In this document: positions 6,322-13,492 of the stretch, in pieces
Layout: the number at the start of each line of letters is the position of its first letter
Position numbering within the stretch: position 1 is the first letter of the stretch
Source of the DNA: a virus
Reading direction: 5' to 3' (one strand)
Length of the DNA: 27,628 nucleotides
Virus record (IMG/VR): IMGVR_UViG_3300020185_000205
Location: 1 to 27,628 of that record
The notes under the pieces: model-generated
The model's input: only the letters and a program-made list of their open reading frames with translations
What the model was told of the DNA's origin: nothing
Database searches by the model: none
Position numbers and translations under genes: made by a program

Positions 6322-6768
6322 TTATCTTTCTGTTATTATTGATGTACTTACACAATACCACCACTGACCATTTCCTTGAAATCTTAATGTTACTGTTTCA
6401 CCTATATTGATAGGTACTTCTTGACCAAAATTAAATATTACCGATTCTCTTACATTTGTAGAATAAGGTTCAAATTTAGTCGATTTTAAAACTCCATTTA
6501 CATAAACTTGTAATTGCGCTAAGTTTCCACTTGGATTTTGTCTAGTTGAATAAGGCATTGAAGCCATCATAAATTTACTAAAATAACCATTGTAAGGAAC
6601 TGCAATACCGCCATAAGCGTAAGGGAATGTTGTGGTTGCCCCTGTACTATAAAGAGTATAAAAACCAGTTCCACTAATATAGTGCCTCCAGTGAACGCTA
6701 AGTTTCTGGCTTGTATGTCCTCTTTTAACGGCTTCTGAACTTGCCGACGCTATTACATTTGAAATCAT
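6322..6768 (-). CDS. Small virion-associated protein, fibre or decoration (148 aa)
   Basis: A 148-residue protein of short beta strands rich in Gly, Ser, Tyr and Phe, without Cys clusters or membrane segments. The composition (YAYGGIAVPYNGYF, NGQWWYC near the end) suggests a compact beta-sandwich of the kind found in phage fibre tips. Its ATG overlaps the stop of the preceding 39-residue gene (TAATG) and its stop is 4 bp before the fibre gene. A fibre-linked structural role is likely but unproven. Confidence 0.5.
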   Translation of the reverse strand: MISNVIASASSEAVKRGHTSQKLSVHWRHYISGTGFYTLYSTGATTTFPYAYGGIAVPYNGYFSKFMMASMPYSTRQNPSGNLAQLQVYVNGVLKSTKFEPYSTNVRESVIFNFGQEVPINIGETVTLRFQGNGQWWYCVSTSIITER

Positions 6769-6887
6769 TACTTTCTGTATTTAAGTTTCATTTCATTATA
6801 AAATCTTTTAGCATCTTCTTCATTTGCCTTTAATCCTATATATTTTTTTAAACGTTTAACGTTTATTTCTTTTACTTTGTACCTCAT
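6768..6887 (-). CDS. Small basic protein (39 aa)
   Basis: A 39-codon frame, ATG at 6885-6887 overlapping the TGA of the connector gene (ATGA) and TAA at 6768-6770 overlapping the next ATG (TAATG). Interlocking stop-start junctions on both sides argue that it is translated. The product is strongly basic and helical (MRYKVKEINVKRLKKY at the N-terminus). Function unknown; a minor head or neck role would fit the location. Confidence 0.55.
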   Translation of the reverse strand: MRYKVKEINVKRLKKYIGLKANEEDAKRFYNEMKLKYRK

Positions 6888-7384
6888 AAAACCCAACCAT
6901 TGAAAACGGTGTCCGTATCTGGACTTATATCGTTGTCGCTATTGCTTGTATATTCAGGGAATTTAGATTGGTTGAAACATAAATAATCCACTAACCTTGT
7001 ACTGTAATAGTTTGCGTATTCTCTAGCTTTACCGACTAAATAATCAACTTCGTTTTTATTAACGTTTTCAGCGGTTTCGCTTGAATGCTTAAATACGCCA
7101 CCGTTCTTTATTTGATAGGCTGCAAATGGAATATAATTAACTTGTGCAAACCATATAAGTGTCGGTTGTACATAATCGTTTACAAGCGCTAAATAATCCC
7201 CAGATAAAGTACTGTTTTTAATATCTGTACTTATTCGGTTATATAAATCCGTACCTAGTAAGTTTTGTATATCAATTTCTTGACCTAGTTTTATGAATTG
7301 TATAAATTTATCAGTATCTACATTCCCATCTAAAATAGAATTGCGAACTAAGTCCGTTCTTGATATAAATAATGCTGTTGCCAT
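6884..7384 (-). CDS. Head-tail connector / adaptor protein (DUF6712-like)
   Basis: A 166-residue mostly helical protein. The N-terminal DLVRNSILDGNVDTDKFIQF and IQNLLGTDLYNRI helices, with a long central helix ending in AREYANYYSTRLVDYL, resemble head-completion adaptors that bind beneath the portal. This family is common next to portals in Bacteroidota phages (DUF6712-like in my recollection). It starts 1 bp after the portal stop and overlaps the 39-residue gene by 4 bp. The portal neighbour is the strongest support. Confidence 0.6.
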   Translation of the reverse strand: MATALFISRTDLVRNSILDGNVDTDKFIQFIKLGQEIDIQNLLGTDLYNRISTDIKNSTLSGDYLALVNDYVQPTLIWFAQVNYIPFAAYQIKNGGVFKHSSETAENVNKNEVDYLVGKAREYANYYSTRLVDYLCFNQSKFPEYTSNSDNDISPDTDTVFNGWVL

Positions 7385-9202
7385 TTAGTTTTTGAATTTC
7401 ATTTTGTTCCAATATTCAGCGGTATAACCTTTATACTTCATATCCTTTGGTGCTACGGGTACTTTTTGAGCATTTTTAGGCATTTTAAAACCTTTGCTTT
7501 TAGCTTGACCGCTTGTTATTTGGCTTTTTTTTCCTTCTTTAATTTGATAAGTTTTTCTAAACCATTTATGATTACATCTTGCGCCGCCTTTATACAACCA
7601 TATTGAATAAATATCAGAACCGCCTTTACCAAAACCGCTATTTACCGCCTTGTTTCCCATTGCAACGATGTCCTCTTTACGGTATACTTTTTTTGCATCC
7701 ACCATTTTCTTACAGAAATTTCTTGAATTACCACTATAAGTTTCTGGTGCATAAGAATAACGTACTAAAAATTCAACACCTTTTTGGCTATCTTGTTTTG
7801 ATTTACCATCTTGTGTGCTTTTTTCGTTTGGTTTTGCCGTTCCTGTGCTTATAAAATTCCATATCTTAGATAATGTAGTTTCTTCTTGTTCTGGCTCGGT
7901 GTTTAAGTCTGTTATAACCTCGTCAAGTTCATCGTTTAGTTCATAATCAACTTCGCTTTCATCGACTAAATCATATTCAGATAATAGTTCATCTTCTGTT
8001 TGTCCTAAGTCGATTAATTCATCCGCAATATTACTGCCTACGTCATCTGGCAAATCTTCGCTTAATTTAACTCCTGTTTCTTCTTCTCTTGTTTCAGAAT
8101 CCTCAACGTTTTCTAAGTCTGTAAATTCTAACGGCTGAAGCGTTTTAAAGTACAATTTAAGGCTCATTTGATTAAATGCTAATATACTATCAAAAGCATC
8201 TATTAAAAGCATCTGAAACGGTCTTATAACGGTGTTATCCATTAATGTACTTGCAGTTTTTAATTCTTCTGCATTATTACCCAAACCACTTGAATCCTTA
8301 ATTCCTAAAAGCATAGGACTAACAACCCTATGAGATACCATAACTTTTTTAGAACTTTCATCAGAAAGGAATTGATACTGTTGGTGTGCTTCGCTTAATT
8401 GTATGGGTTCAATAGTTGCTGCGCTTTCTGGATTGTCGTTAAAAGCTAAAATAAATTTTCCTGCATTACTTGAACCGCTAAACTTTTGATATATTCGATT
8501 TTCTAAGGCTTGGCGTTCTTCTGCATTTGGTGTACCATTGTTAAAATTAATCAACATCGAAGGCGCTAAACCGTTCAGGATATTGTTTAAATGATAGTTG
8601 CTTATTTCTTGCTCTAGTTCGGCATATTGCAAACCCCCTGCATAATCTGGACTTGAATAATATTTATATCCTGCTCTGTAAGGTTTTACATAAATAATTT
8701 CTATATTTTCTTTGCTACTTCCAAAAGAAGGTATTCTAGTTGTTTGATTTACGTTTTTAACCTTTGACCAATCATCTGAATAATAATATCCTTGAATTTC
8801 ACCTTTTTCGTTGCATTTTTCAGCTCTTAAATTTTCAATTGGAATGTGTTCAACTTGTGCGATTGTTTTTCTATCCTTAGAGTAAATGACTTGCATAGAA
8901 CATTGCCCCATTAATTTAAGGTCATAGCATAATTTACGAACCATATCTTTATGGAACAAAGAAATCATTTTAGCGTATTGCTCTGGCTTTTTATTTGAAT
9001 TTAAAGCATCCAATCCACGACCGTAAATCATTTCGCTAATGCCGTTTATAATAGCGTTGTTTGTTGGACTGCCATTGTAACGGTCAATTAAATACTTAAA
9101 ATAATTATTATCAGAACCATACGACACCCAGTCTTTATTGGACTTCTCAACAATATCAGGCGTTGTGTAGGTACTTAAATTTACTATTCTTAAATCGTTC
9201 AT
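7385..9202 (-). CDS. Portal protein with C-terminal extension
   Basis: A 605-residue portal, the dodecameric ring through which DNA enters the head. Residues 1-360 carry the family hallmarks: a helical wing, then a stem region with VSHRVVSPMLLGIKDSSGLG near residues 290-310. Residues about 365-465 are an acidic linker. The last 130 residues form an extra module beginning FLVRYSYAPETYSG, with conserved-looking NFCKKM, YRKED, GFGKGG and ARCNHKW segments. Typical HK97-like portals have 400-450 residues, so this is a real addition, of a kind I associate with Bacteroidota phages. The module may bind metal through Cys/His or act as a minor head protein domain. Confidence 0.8.
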   Translation of the reverse strand: MNDLRIVNLSTYTTPDIVEKSNKDWVSYGSDNNYFKYLIDRYNGSPTNNAIINGISEMIYGRGLDALNSNKKPEQYAKMISLFHKDMVRKLCYDLKLMGQCSMQVIYSKDRKTIAQVEHIPIENLRAEKCNEKGEIQGYYYSDDWSKVKNVNQTTRIPSFGSSKENIEIIYVKPYRAGYKYYSSPDYAGGLQYAELEQEISNYHLNNILNGLAPSMLINFNNGTPNAEERQALENRIYQKFSGSSNAGKFILAFNDNPESAATIEPIQLSEAHQQYQFLSDESSKKVMVSHRVVSPMLLGIKDSSGLGNNAEELKTASTLMDNTVIRPFQMLLIDAFDSILAFNQMSLKLYFKTLQPLEFTDLENVEDSETREEETGVKLSEDLPDDVGSNIADELIDLGQTEDELLSEYDLVDESEVDYELNDELDEVITDLNTEPEQEETTLSKIWNFISTGTAKPNEKSTQDGKSKQDSQKGVEFLVRYSYAPETYSGNSRNFCKKMVDAKKVYRKEDIVAMGNKAVNSGFGKGGSDIYSIWLYKGGARCNHKWFRKTYQIKEGKKSQITSGQAKSKGFKMPKNAQKVPVAPKDMKYKGYTAEYWNKMKFKN

Positions 9203-9204
9203 AT

Positions 9205-9555
9205 TTATATTATTATAAATTCGTTATCCGAACTCTCTTCACTTATATATTGGTTTTTATTAACGCTGTAATATTCATCATTACTTTGGTTAATAGCTTG
9301 GTCGGTGCAAAAAATCTTATCTTTATAAATTATATTGTTTAAATAACTAACTTCTAATATATAAAAATCGCTTTCAGTTAAAGCGCCAAAAACCGCATCA
9401 AATGAAATATAATTACCATCAATAACCGATGTAGCATCAACTGTGATAGTTTTGTTTGTGCTTTCGCTCGTTAATTTTAGGTTCAATGTACCTACCGTAA
9501 ATTCTCTTGGAATTATTTTAAAGGTTTTGTTTCCGCTTGTGTTAATTAACTTCAT
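9205..9555 (-). CDS. Structural protein upstream of portal (116 aa)
   Basis: A 116-residue beta-rich protein. The C-terminal part (IYKDKIFCTDQ, then YYSVNKNQYISEE) matches a pattern I associate with a small conserved protein in Bacteroidota phage structural clusters. Its ATG sits exactly 2 bp after TTATATATTA (9558-9567), a start-proximal motif shared with three other genes here. It follows a terminator (9601-9629), so it needs readthrough or its own promoter. A head or neck role is inferred from the portal neighbour. Confidence 0.5.
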   Translation of the reverse strand: MKLINTSGNKTFKIIPREFTVGTLNLKLTSESTNKTITVDATSVIDGNYISFDAVFGALTESDFYILEVSYLNNIIYKDKIFCTDQAINQSNDEYYSVNKNQYISEESSDNEFIII

Positions 9556-9600
9556 ATTAATATATAAATAAAAAACAAATATTTTGTATTGTGTAGGTAT

Positions 9601-9629
9601 AAAAAAAGGGCTATCCGTTAAGATAACCC
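9601..9629 (-). terminator. Rho-independent terminator after major tail protein candidate
   Basis: The minus-strand stem GGGTTATC / GATAGCCC (9608-9615 with 9622-9629, one G-U pair) is followed by seven T (9601-9607). It lies 24 bp past the stop of the tail protein gene and would lower expression of the portal genes downstream. Confidence 0.7.
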
Positions 9630-9652
9630 CATTTTACAAGTAAAAGTACTAT

Positions 9653-10180
9653 TTAAACCGTTGGGTCAATTTGAACCGCTGAAGCATCAGCAGTAATAAC
9701 CGCAGGCGTCACAAAGTAAGGCGGTGCTGTTTCCTGTGCGTTAACCGTTAAGGTATAACCTGTGAGGTCAGCCATCCCAGATCCCGTTACAATTGTACCA
9801 CCGTTTACATCGCCACCATTTTCAAGTCCTACTAAAAAGAAATTACCGTTGTAATCCTCAATCGCCAAGTGAGGACGTGCGTGAGCGATTAGTTTAAGTT
9901 CTTCTTGTGTAGCTTTGTCTTGAAATGTCAAAGTCATATTAAGTGTAGTATCATAGAAAGTAGTTCCGTTTTCTCGGCTTGAAGTAATAGCAGTTTCCAT
10001 TGAACTGTTGCCTTTTACATCAAACTGATACCAAGTTGGAGTTCCTGATAAACTCGTAATTTCTCCTGCTACGATTGTTGCATCCCCTAAAGTTCCGTAA
10101 TCTGCAAAGTAGATAGTTTTAATTCCACCTACTGCCGATTTACAAGGTACTTTACGACCGCTTGTTATTAAGCATCCCAT
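9653..10180 (-). CDS. Major tail (tube) protein candidate
   Basis: A 175-residue protein with a beta-rich body and a Thr/Ala/Pro-rich C-terminal tail. The opening MGCLITSGRKVPCKSAVGGIK and the segment around SSMETAITSSRENGTTFYDTTL resemble tail-tube subunits of Bacteroidota siphophages. These stack as hexameric rings around the tape measure. Terminators on both sides isolate it as a short, probably highly expressed unit next to the capsid gene. A head decoration protein is the main alternative. Confidence 0.55.
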   Translation of the reverse strand: MGCLITSGRKVPCKSAVGGIKTIYFADYGTLGDATIVAGEITSLSGTPTWYQFDVKGNSSMETAITSSRENGTTFYDTTLNMTLTFQDKATQEELKLIAHARPHLAIEDYNGNFFLVGLENGGDVNGGTIVTGSGMADLTGYTLTVNAQETAPPYFVTPAVITADASAVQIDPTV

Positions 10181-10201
10181 ATTTTTAAAGTTTTTTTAAA
10201 T

Positions 10202-10226
10202 AAAAAAGGGTAGGCAGAACCCACCC
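10202..10226 (-). terminator. Rho-independent terminator after major capsid protein
   Basis: The minus-strand stem GGGTGGG / CCTACCC (10220-10226 with 10208-10214, one G-U pair, five-base loop) runs into TTTTTTATTT. It lies 24 bp past the capsid stop. A strong terminator directly after the capsid gene is a common way to raise its output relative to later genes. Confidence 0.75.
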
Positions 10227-10250
10227 CTTTAAATTTGATTAGTTAATTGA

Positions 10251-11186
10251 TTATACTGTCGTTCTTAAAACGATGTCAGTTACTTGTGCATACTGAACTC
10301 CTGCTGTAAATCTCATTACGACACGAACGTTCTGTGAACCGTCATTTTCAGCCATATCAATCACTCGTACTTCGTTTAGGTCGCTTGTAAGACCAGTTCC
10401 GAAAAATAAGTTAGATTTTTCTGCTGCAATAATCGTTCCTGCATTTGCTCCTCTCGCTGCTACAACTGGGATACCATCAAAGTATAAAGAACCTAACGAT
10501 TGGTTATTTCCTTTGTTTTCGTATCCGTTTGCACCTTGACCACCAGATTGGAATCCTCCTAAAGCACGAGTGTAAGCACGTACTACATCAGACGCTGCAT
10601 AGATAATTAAATCTTCTGAACCATAAACTGCAGTTGGAATTGCATCTGTAACCTCACCTAAGAATCCAATTACATTGTCAGCGGTAACGGCTGCCCCTGT
10701 TAATTCTTGTGCTGCAGGAAGGTTAGCATCGGCAGCTAATAAAGTTTCAAATCCATCAAATTGTCCGCTTGTTGCAGTTGTTCCAGACCAGATATTTTTT
10801 TCAGTTCTATCGGCTACCTTAGAAGCGACGTGAGCTAAAACGAAATCAGCAAAGTTTGGTGCTAAACTATCAAAAGCGCTAAAACCCATTTGTTCAGCTT
10901 CCCAAGAATCGTGAAGTGTCTTTTTACAAATATCAAGATTTACCTGAAATTCTTTTGGCTCAAGAATTGCTTCTGTTAAAGTTAAAGTTCCTGCATTTGT
11001 TTGAAAGTCGCAAGTTGCATCTTTTACGATGTCGTCAGTTGCTGCTTTTTGAATTACAGATTTGTACTTTACATTTGGCATTACGGTAATTAAACCTTTA
11101 TCCAATGTGTCAGCAGATAGTAAAGCAGCTGCAATATATTTGCCACTAAATTCACCTGCATAAGTTGTTGTTAATGATACACTCAT
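10251..11186 (-). CDS. Major capsid protein (HK97 fold)
   Basis: A 311-residue protein with the general pattern of HK97-fold capsid subunits. It has an N-terminal arm, a long helix with FADFVLAHVASKVADRTEKNIW (about 112-133) corresponding to the spine helix, and an A-domain. The strand LYFDGIPVVAARGANAGTII (about 233-252) and a C-terminal beta strand ending in DIVLRTTV complete it. It assembles into the icosahedral shell. The acidic, coiled-coil-containing gene directly upstream fits a scaffold, and the N-terminus does not show a long delta domain, so scaffolding is probably separate. A terminator follows. Confidence 0.8.
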   Translation of the reverse strand: MSVSLTTTYAGEFSGKYIAAALLSADTLDKGLITVMPNVKYKSVIQKAATDDIVKDATCDFQTNAGTLTLTEAILEPKEFQVNLDICKKTLHDSWEAEQMGFSAFDSLAPNFADFVLAHVASKVADRTEKNIWSGTTATSGQFDGFETLLAADANLPAAQELTGAAVTADNVIGFLGEVTDAIPTAVYGSEDLIIYAASDVVRAYTRALGGFQSGGQGANGYENKGNNQSLGSLYFDGIPVVAARGANAGTIIAAEKSNLFFGTGLTSDLNEVRVIDMAENDGSQNVRVVMRFTAGVQYAQVTDIVLRTTV

Positions 11187-11208
11187 TTTATTTAATTTTT
11201 AGTTGTTA

Positions 11209-11802
11209 TTAATTATTTAATCTTGCCATTACTCGGTCAATTGTTGTGCTTTTTCTGTTTGGAGAAACACTAAATTTCGAGATGTTTTTATTACCTTCTG
11301 GGTTTGAAACGATAGGCTCTGCGCTTGGCTTTGCTAATTCTTTTTCAATGCTTAATTCGTGCTTAGAAAGTTCTTCGGTTAAAAGGTTTCCTAAGTCCTC
11401 GCTTAAATCCTCTTTTGGTTCTAGCATTGCTTTGATTTCTTCAATCATAGACTTAACCTCTGCTAGTTCTTCTTTAGTAGCGTAAGTCACTTCTTCTTCT
11501 GCCGCCTCAACCTCAACTTCTTCTTCTTCGGTTTCTTCAACTTCTTCTTCAGCTTCTTCTTCTTTGATTTCAGATATAACCCCTTCTTCAACCACTACTA
11601 ATAATTTACCGTCCTCTAATGAATACTCACCTATTGGTAAAGCTACTTTTTCATCTTCTGTAACGATAAACACTTCAACACCTGACTCAAAAGAATCGGC
11701 TTCAATTACCGTCCCATTGTCAAGTTTAGCTTGTTCTAGCTTAACCTCTTCGTTAAGATTTAAAACATTTTTGATTTGTTCAATCACTTTGTTTGATTTC
11801 AT
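11209..11802 (-). CDS. Scaffold-like acidic coiled-coil protein (197 aa)
   Basis: A 197-residue protein in three parts. A small beta domain (about 20-75, ending DGKLLVVVEEGVISEI) is followed by a Glu-rich block (about 76-105) and a helix with YATKEELAEVKSMIEEIKAM. A basic, Ser-rich C-terminus (NRKSTTIDRVMARL) ends the protein. Acidic coiled coils with a basic C-terminal anchor immediately upstream of the capsid gene are typical of scaffolding proteins. The ATG is 2 bp after TTATATATAA (11805-11814), close to the motif of other structural genes. No sequence similarity to a named scaffold is evident. Confidence 0.5.
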   Translation of the reverse strand: MKSNKVIEQIKNVLNLNEEVKLEQAKLDNGTVIEADSFESGVEVFIVTEDEKVALPIGEYSLEDGKLLVVVEEGVISEIKEEEAEEEVEETEEEEVEVEAAEEEVTYATKEELAEVKSMIEEIKAMLEPKEDLSEDLGNLLTEELSKHELSIEKELAKPSAEPIVSNPEGNKNISKFSVSPNRKSTTIDRVMARLNN

Positions 11803-11846
11803 ACTTATATATAATTTAGATTAATTTAATTTGTATTTTCGTTTAA

Positions 11847-12296
11847 CTATCCTTTTTTCTGAATTATAAACCACTCGATTCCATCGCTCCAAACTTGGAT
11901 TCCTTCATAAGGTTTATTAATCACATAAGCTGCATTGACGCCATCAAGTAATTCTGTTCCCGTTGGTGTTAAATTCACTCTTGTTGCAGTCGCAAACCCC
12001 CCATTTGAAATGAACCGCATCACCCTGTTTGGATGTTGTGCTGCCGTTGGTAGGTTTAAAGTCATCGTACCATTTGCACCATCCCAAGTCATTCGTATTA
12101 ATTCTGCTTTCTCATATGTTTCATCCTGTAAGCTTATTGTTTGACCATCTGAAACGACTAAACTAACTGGAACTATGTAATTAACTATATTTTCAATCGT
12201 GCTCTGTTTGGTTGATCCATCTTGAACAACCGCTATAAGTTCCCCACCCTGTAAAGGTGTTGCTGTTGGTAAAGCACTAATCTTTGAATTTGCCAT
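11847..12296 (-). CDS. Head fibre / decoration-like protein (149 aa)
   Basis: A 149-residue protein. The N-terminus SKISALPTATPLQGGELIAV plus the following V-Q-D-G-S-T-K segment is a common attachment module of phage fibres and decoration proteins. The rest is beta-rich (MTLNLPTAAQHPNRVMRFIS) and ends with VWSDGIEWFIIQKKG, as in small trimeric fibres. Its ATG overlaps the stop of the 72-residue gene (TAATG). Position between protease and scaffold suggests a head surface fibre rather than a tail fibre. Confidence 0.5.
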   Translation of the reverse strand: MANSKISALPTATPLQGGELIAVVQDGSTKQSTIENIVNYIVPVSLVVSDGQTISLQDETYEKAELIRMTWDGANGTMTLNLPTAAQHPNRVMRFISNGGFATATRVNLTPTGTELLDGVNAAYVINKPYEGIQVWSDGIEWFIIQKKG

Positions 12297-12514
12297 TATT
12301 TCTCTATTTTATAATTATCTTCTTGTAATAAAAAACCTCCGTTTTCTAAAAGTATAAAGTTTTCGTTTTTAGAAGTTTCGCCAATTCCTTGTGCTATAAT
12401 GTCACCATTGCAACACTCAATTGAATAAGCGTCTCTATCCCTGCATAAGCAACCCCTACGACCCCCATTCGGGCTTGTTCTACTTGGCGTAAATAGTTTT
12501 GACCACCTATTCAT
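12296..12514 (-). CDS. Small Cys-rich structural-operon protein (72 aa)
   Basis: A 72-residue protein with the pattern RRGCLCRDRDAYSIECC followed by GDIIAQGIG. I recognise this R-G-C-x-C ... Y-S-x-x-C-C-x-G pattern from small proteins beside protease and capsid genes of Bacteroidota phages, but know no function. The four Cys could hold a zinc ion. It overlaps the protease gene by 8 bp and the next gene by one base at its stop, so translation is coupled. Confidence 0.5.
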   Translation of the reverse strand: MNRWSKLFTPSRTSPNGGRRGCLCRDRDAYSIECCNGDIIAQGIGETSKNENFILLENGGFLLQEDNYKIEK

Positions 12515-13457
12515 TTTCTAATTGTTTAATTTTAGCTTCAGCCCAAGTCTTAGCTGATTTGCCACCCCATAATAAAAAAGAGATAGTCCCACAGGCTTCT
12601 GTATCTTTAGGATCATAATATGCTTCTGCTCTTGACAAATAGCTAAACATTCTTTTTATAGTTTCTTTGCTTATTGGTTTTCCTTGTGCTAATTGTTGAG
12701 CCCTCACTTTACCGACTTGTGTAGCGCATTTATTATTTACAGCCTCATTAAGTTTCAACCCTCTTTTAGCGTTGTTACTTACTGAACTCGGATAATCAGA
12801 GTAGCTTTCTAACTCCATTTTCTTGCCACCTTTTAAACGTTTGTCGTTTTTAATGATGGCTTTAACTTGACTAAGTAAATATTCGGCTTCGGCTTCTTCA
12901 ATAGCTGCAAGTTCGTCTTTTATTGCTGCATCGTTTGGGCGTTCCATTTCCATCTTATCCGCAAAATATCCTTCAATACTAAAACCTTTTACTTTACCAG
13001 TTTTCACAAACTCATTCCAGATTTTATCGTTGTTCACTTTAACACTACCAACCCAAGTTCCTAAAGGTAAATCCATCCCAAACTTTACGCTCTTATCGTG
13101 TACCTTATCTTCAACTATCCAACTTTCAACTAAACTTAAACCTTCCAATTCGTATTGGTGTTCTAGTGTTGAATTGTTTTGTTTGCTATTCATTAAGTAC
13201 ATTTGGGACGCTTTTAAGACAGTATCTTTCGAAAAATATATGTAGTATTCGTCCTCGCCGTTTCGTCTATAAATTGGCTTGTTTGGTATCAATAAAGCAC
13301 CCATCAATATCCTACGTTCGCCATCAACTTCTGCAAGTTTAAATTCTTGGCTTTTTAACGCCACAAAATCTTCTTCAATAGCAGGCGATTCTACAACGCT
13401 TATTGCCTCAATCCCCAACTCGCTTTCTTCGTCTAATATCAATTCAACTATTCTCAT
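12507..13457 (-). CDS. XkdF-like prohead serine protease with C-terminal domain
   Basis: Residues 1-170 match XkdF-type prohead proteases, which trim capsid or scaffold proteins during maturation. The opening VELILDEESELGIEAISVV, His100 (TLEHQ) and Ser160 in KGFSIEG are the visible candidates for the catalytic His and Ser. After a helical linker, residues about 215-316 form a second domain. Its pattern includes KRGLKLNEA, CATQVGKVRA, RMFSYLSRAEAYY and CGTISFLLWGG, which I associate with Bacteroidota phage proteins. The ATG is 2 bp after TTATATATTA (13460-13469). A TAACTTTG box at 13471-13478 is a possible -7 element. Confidence 0.75.
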   Translation of the reverse strand: MRIVELILDEESELGIEAISVVESPAIEEDFVALKSQEFKLAEVDGERRILMGALLIPNKPIYRRNGEDEYYIYFSKDTVLKASQMYLMNSKQNNSTLEHQYELEGLSLVESWIVEDKVHDKSVKFGMDLPLGTWVGSVKVNNDKIWNEFVKTGKVKGFSIEGYFADKMEMERPNDAAIKDELAAIEEAEAEYLLSQVKAIIKNDKRLKGGKKMELESYSDYPSSVSNNAKRGLKLNEAVNNKCATQVGKVRAQQLAQGKPISKETIKRMFSYLSRAEAYYDPKDTEACGTISFLLWGGKSAKTWAEAKIKQLENE

Positions 13458-13492
13458 AATAATATATAATCAAAGTTATTTATTTTTGTTTT

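Noticed and set aside
11480-11580. CTT/TTC-rich tract as a repeat array
   Set aside because: It encodes the Glu-rich block of the scaffold-like protein with irregular codons and no spacer-repeat structure.
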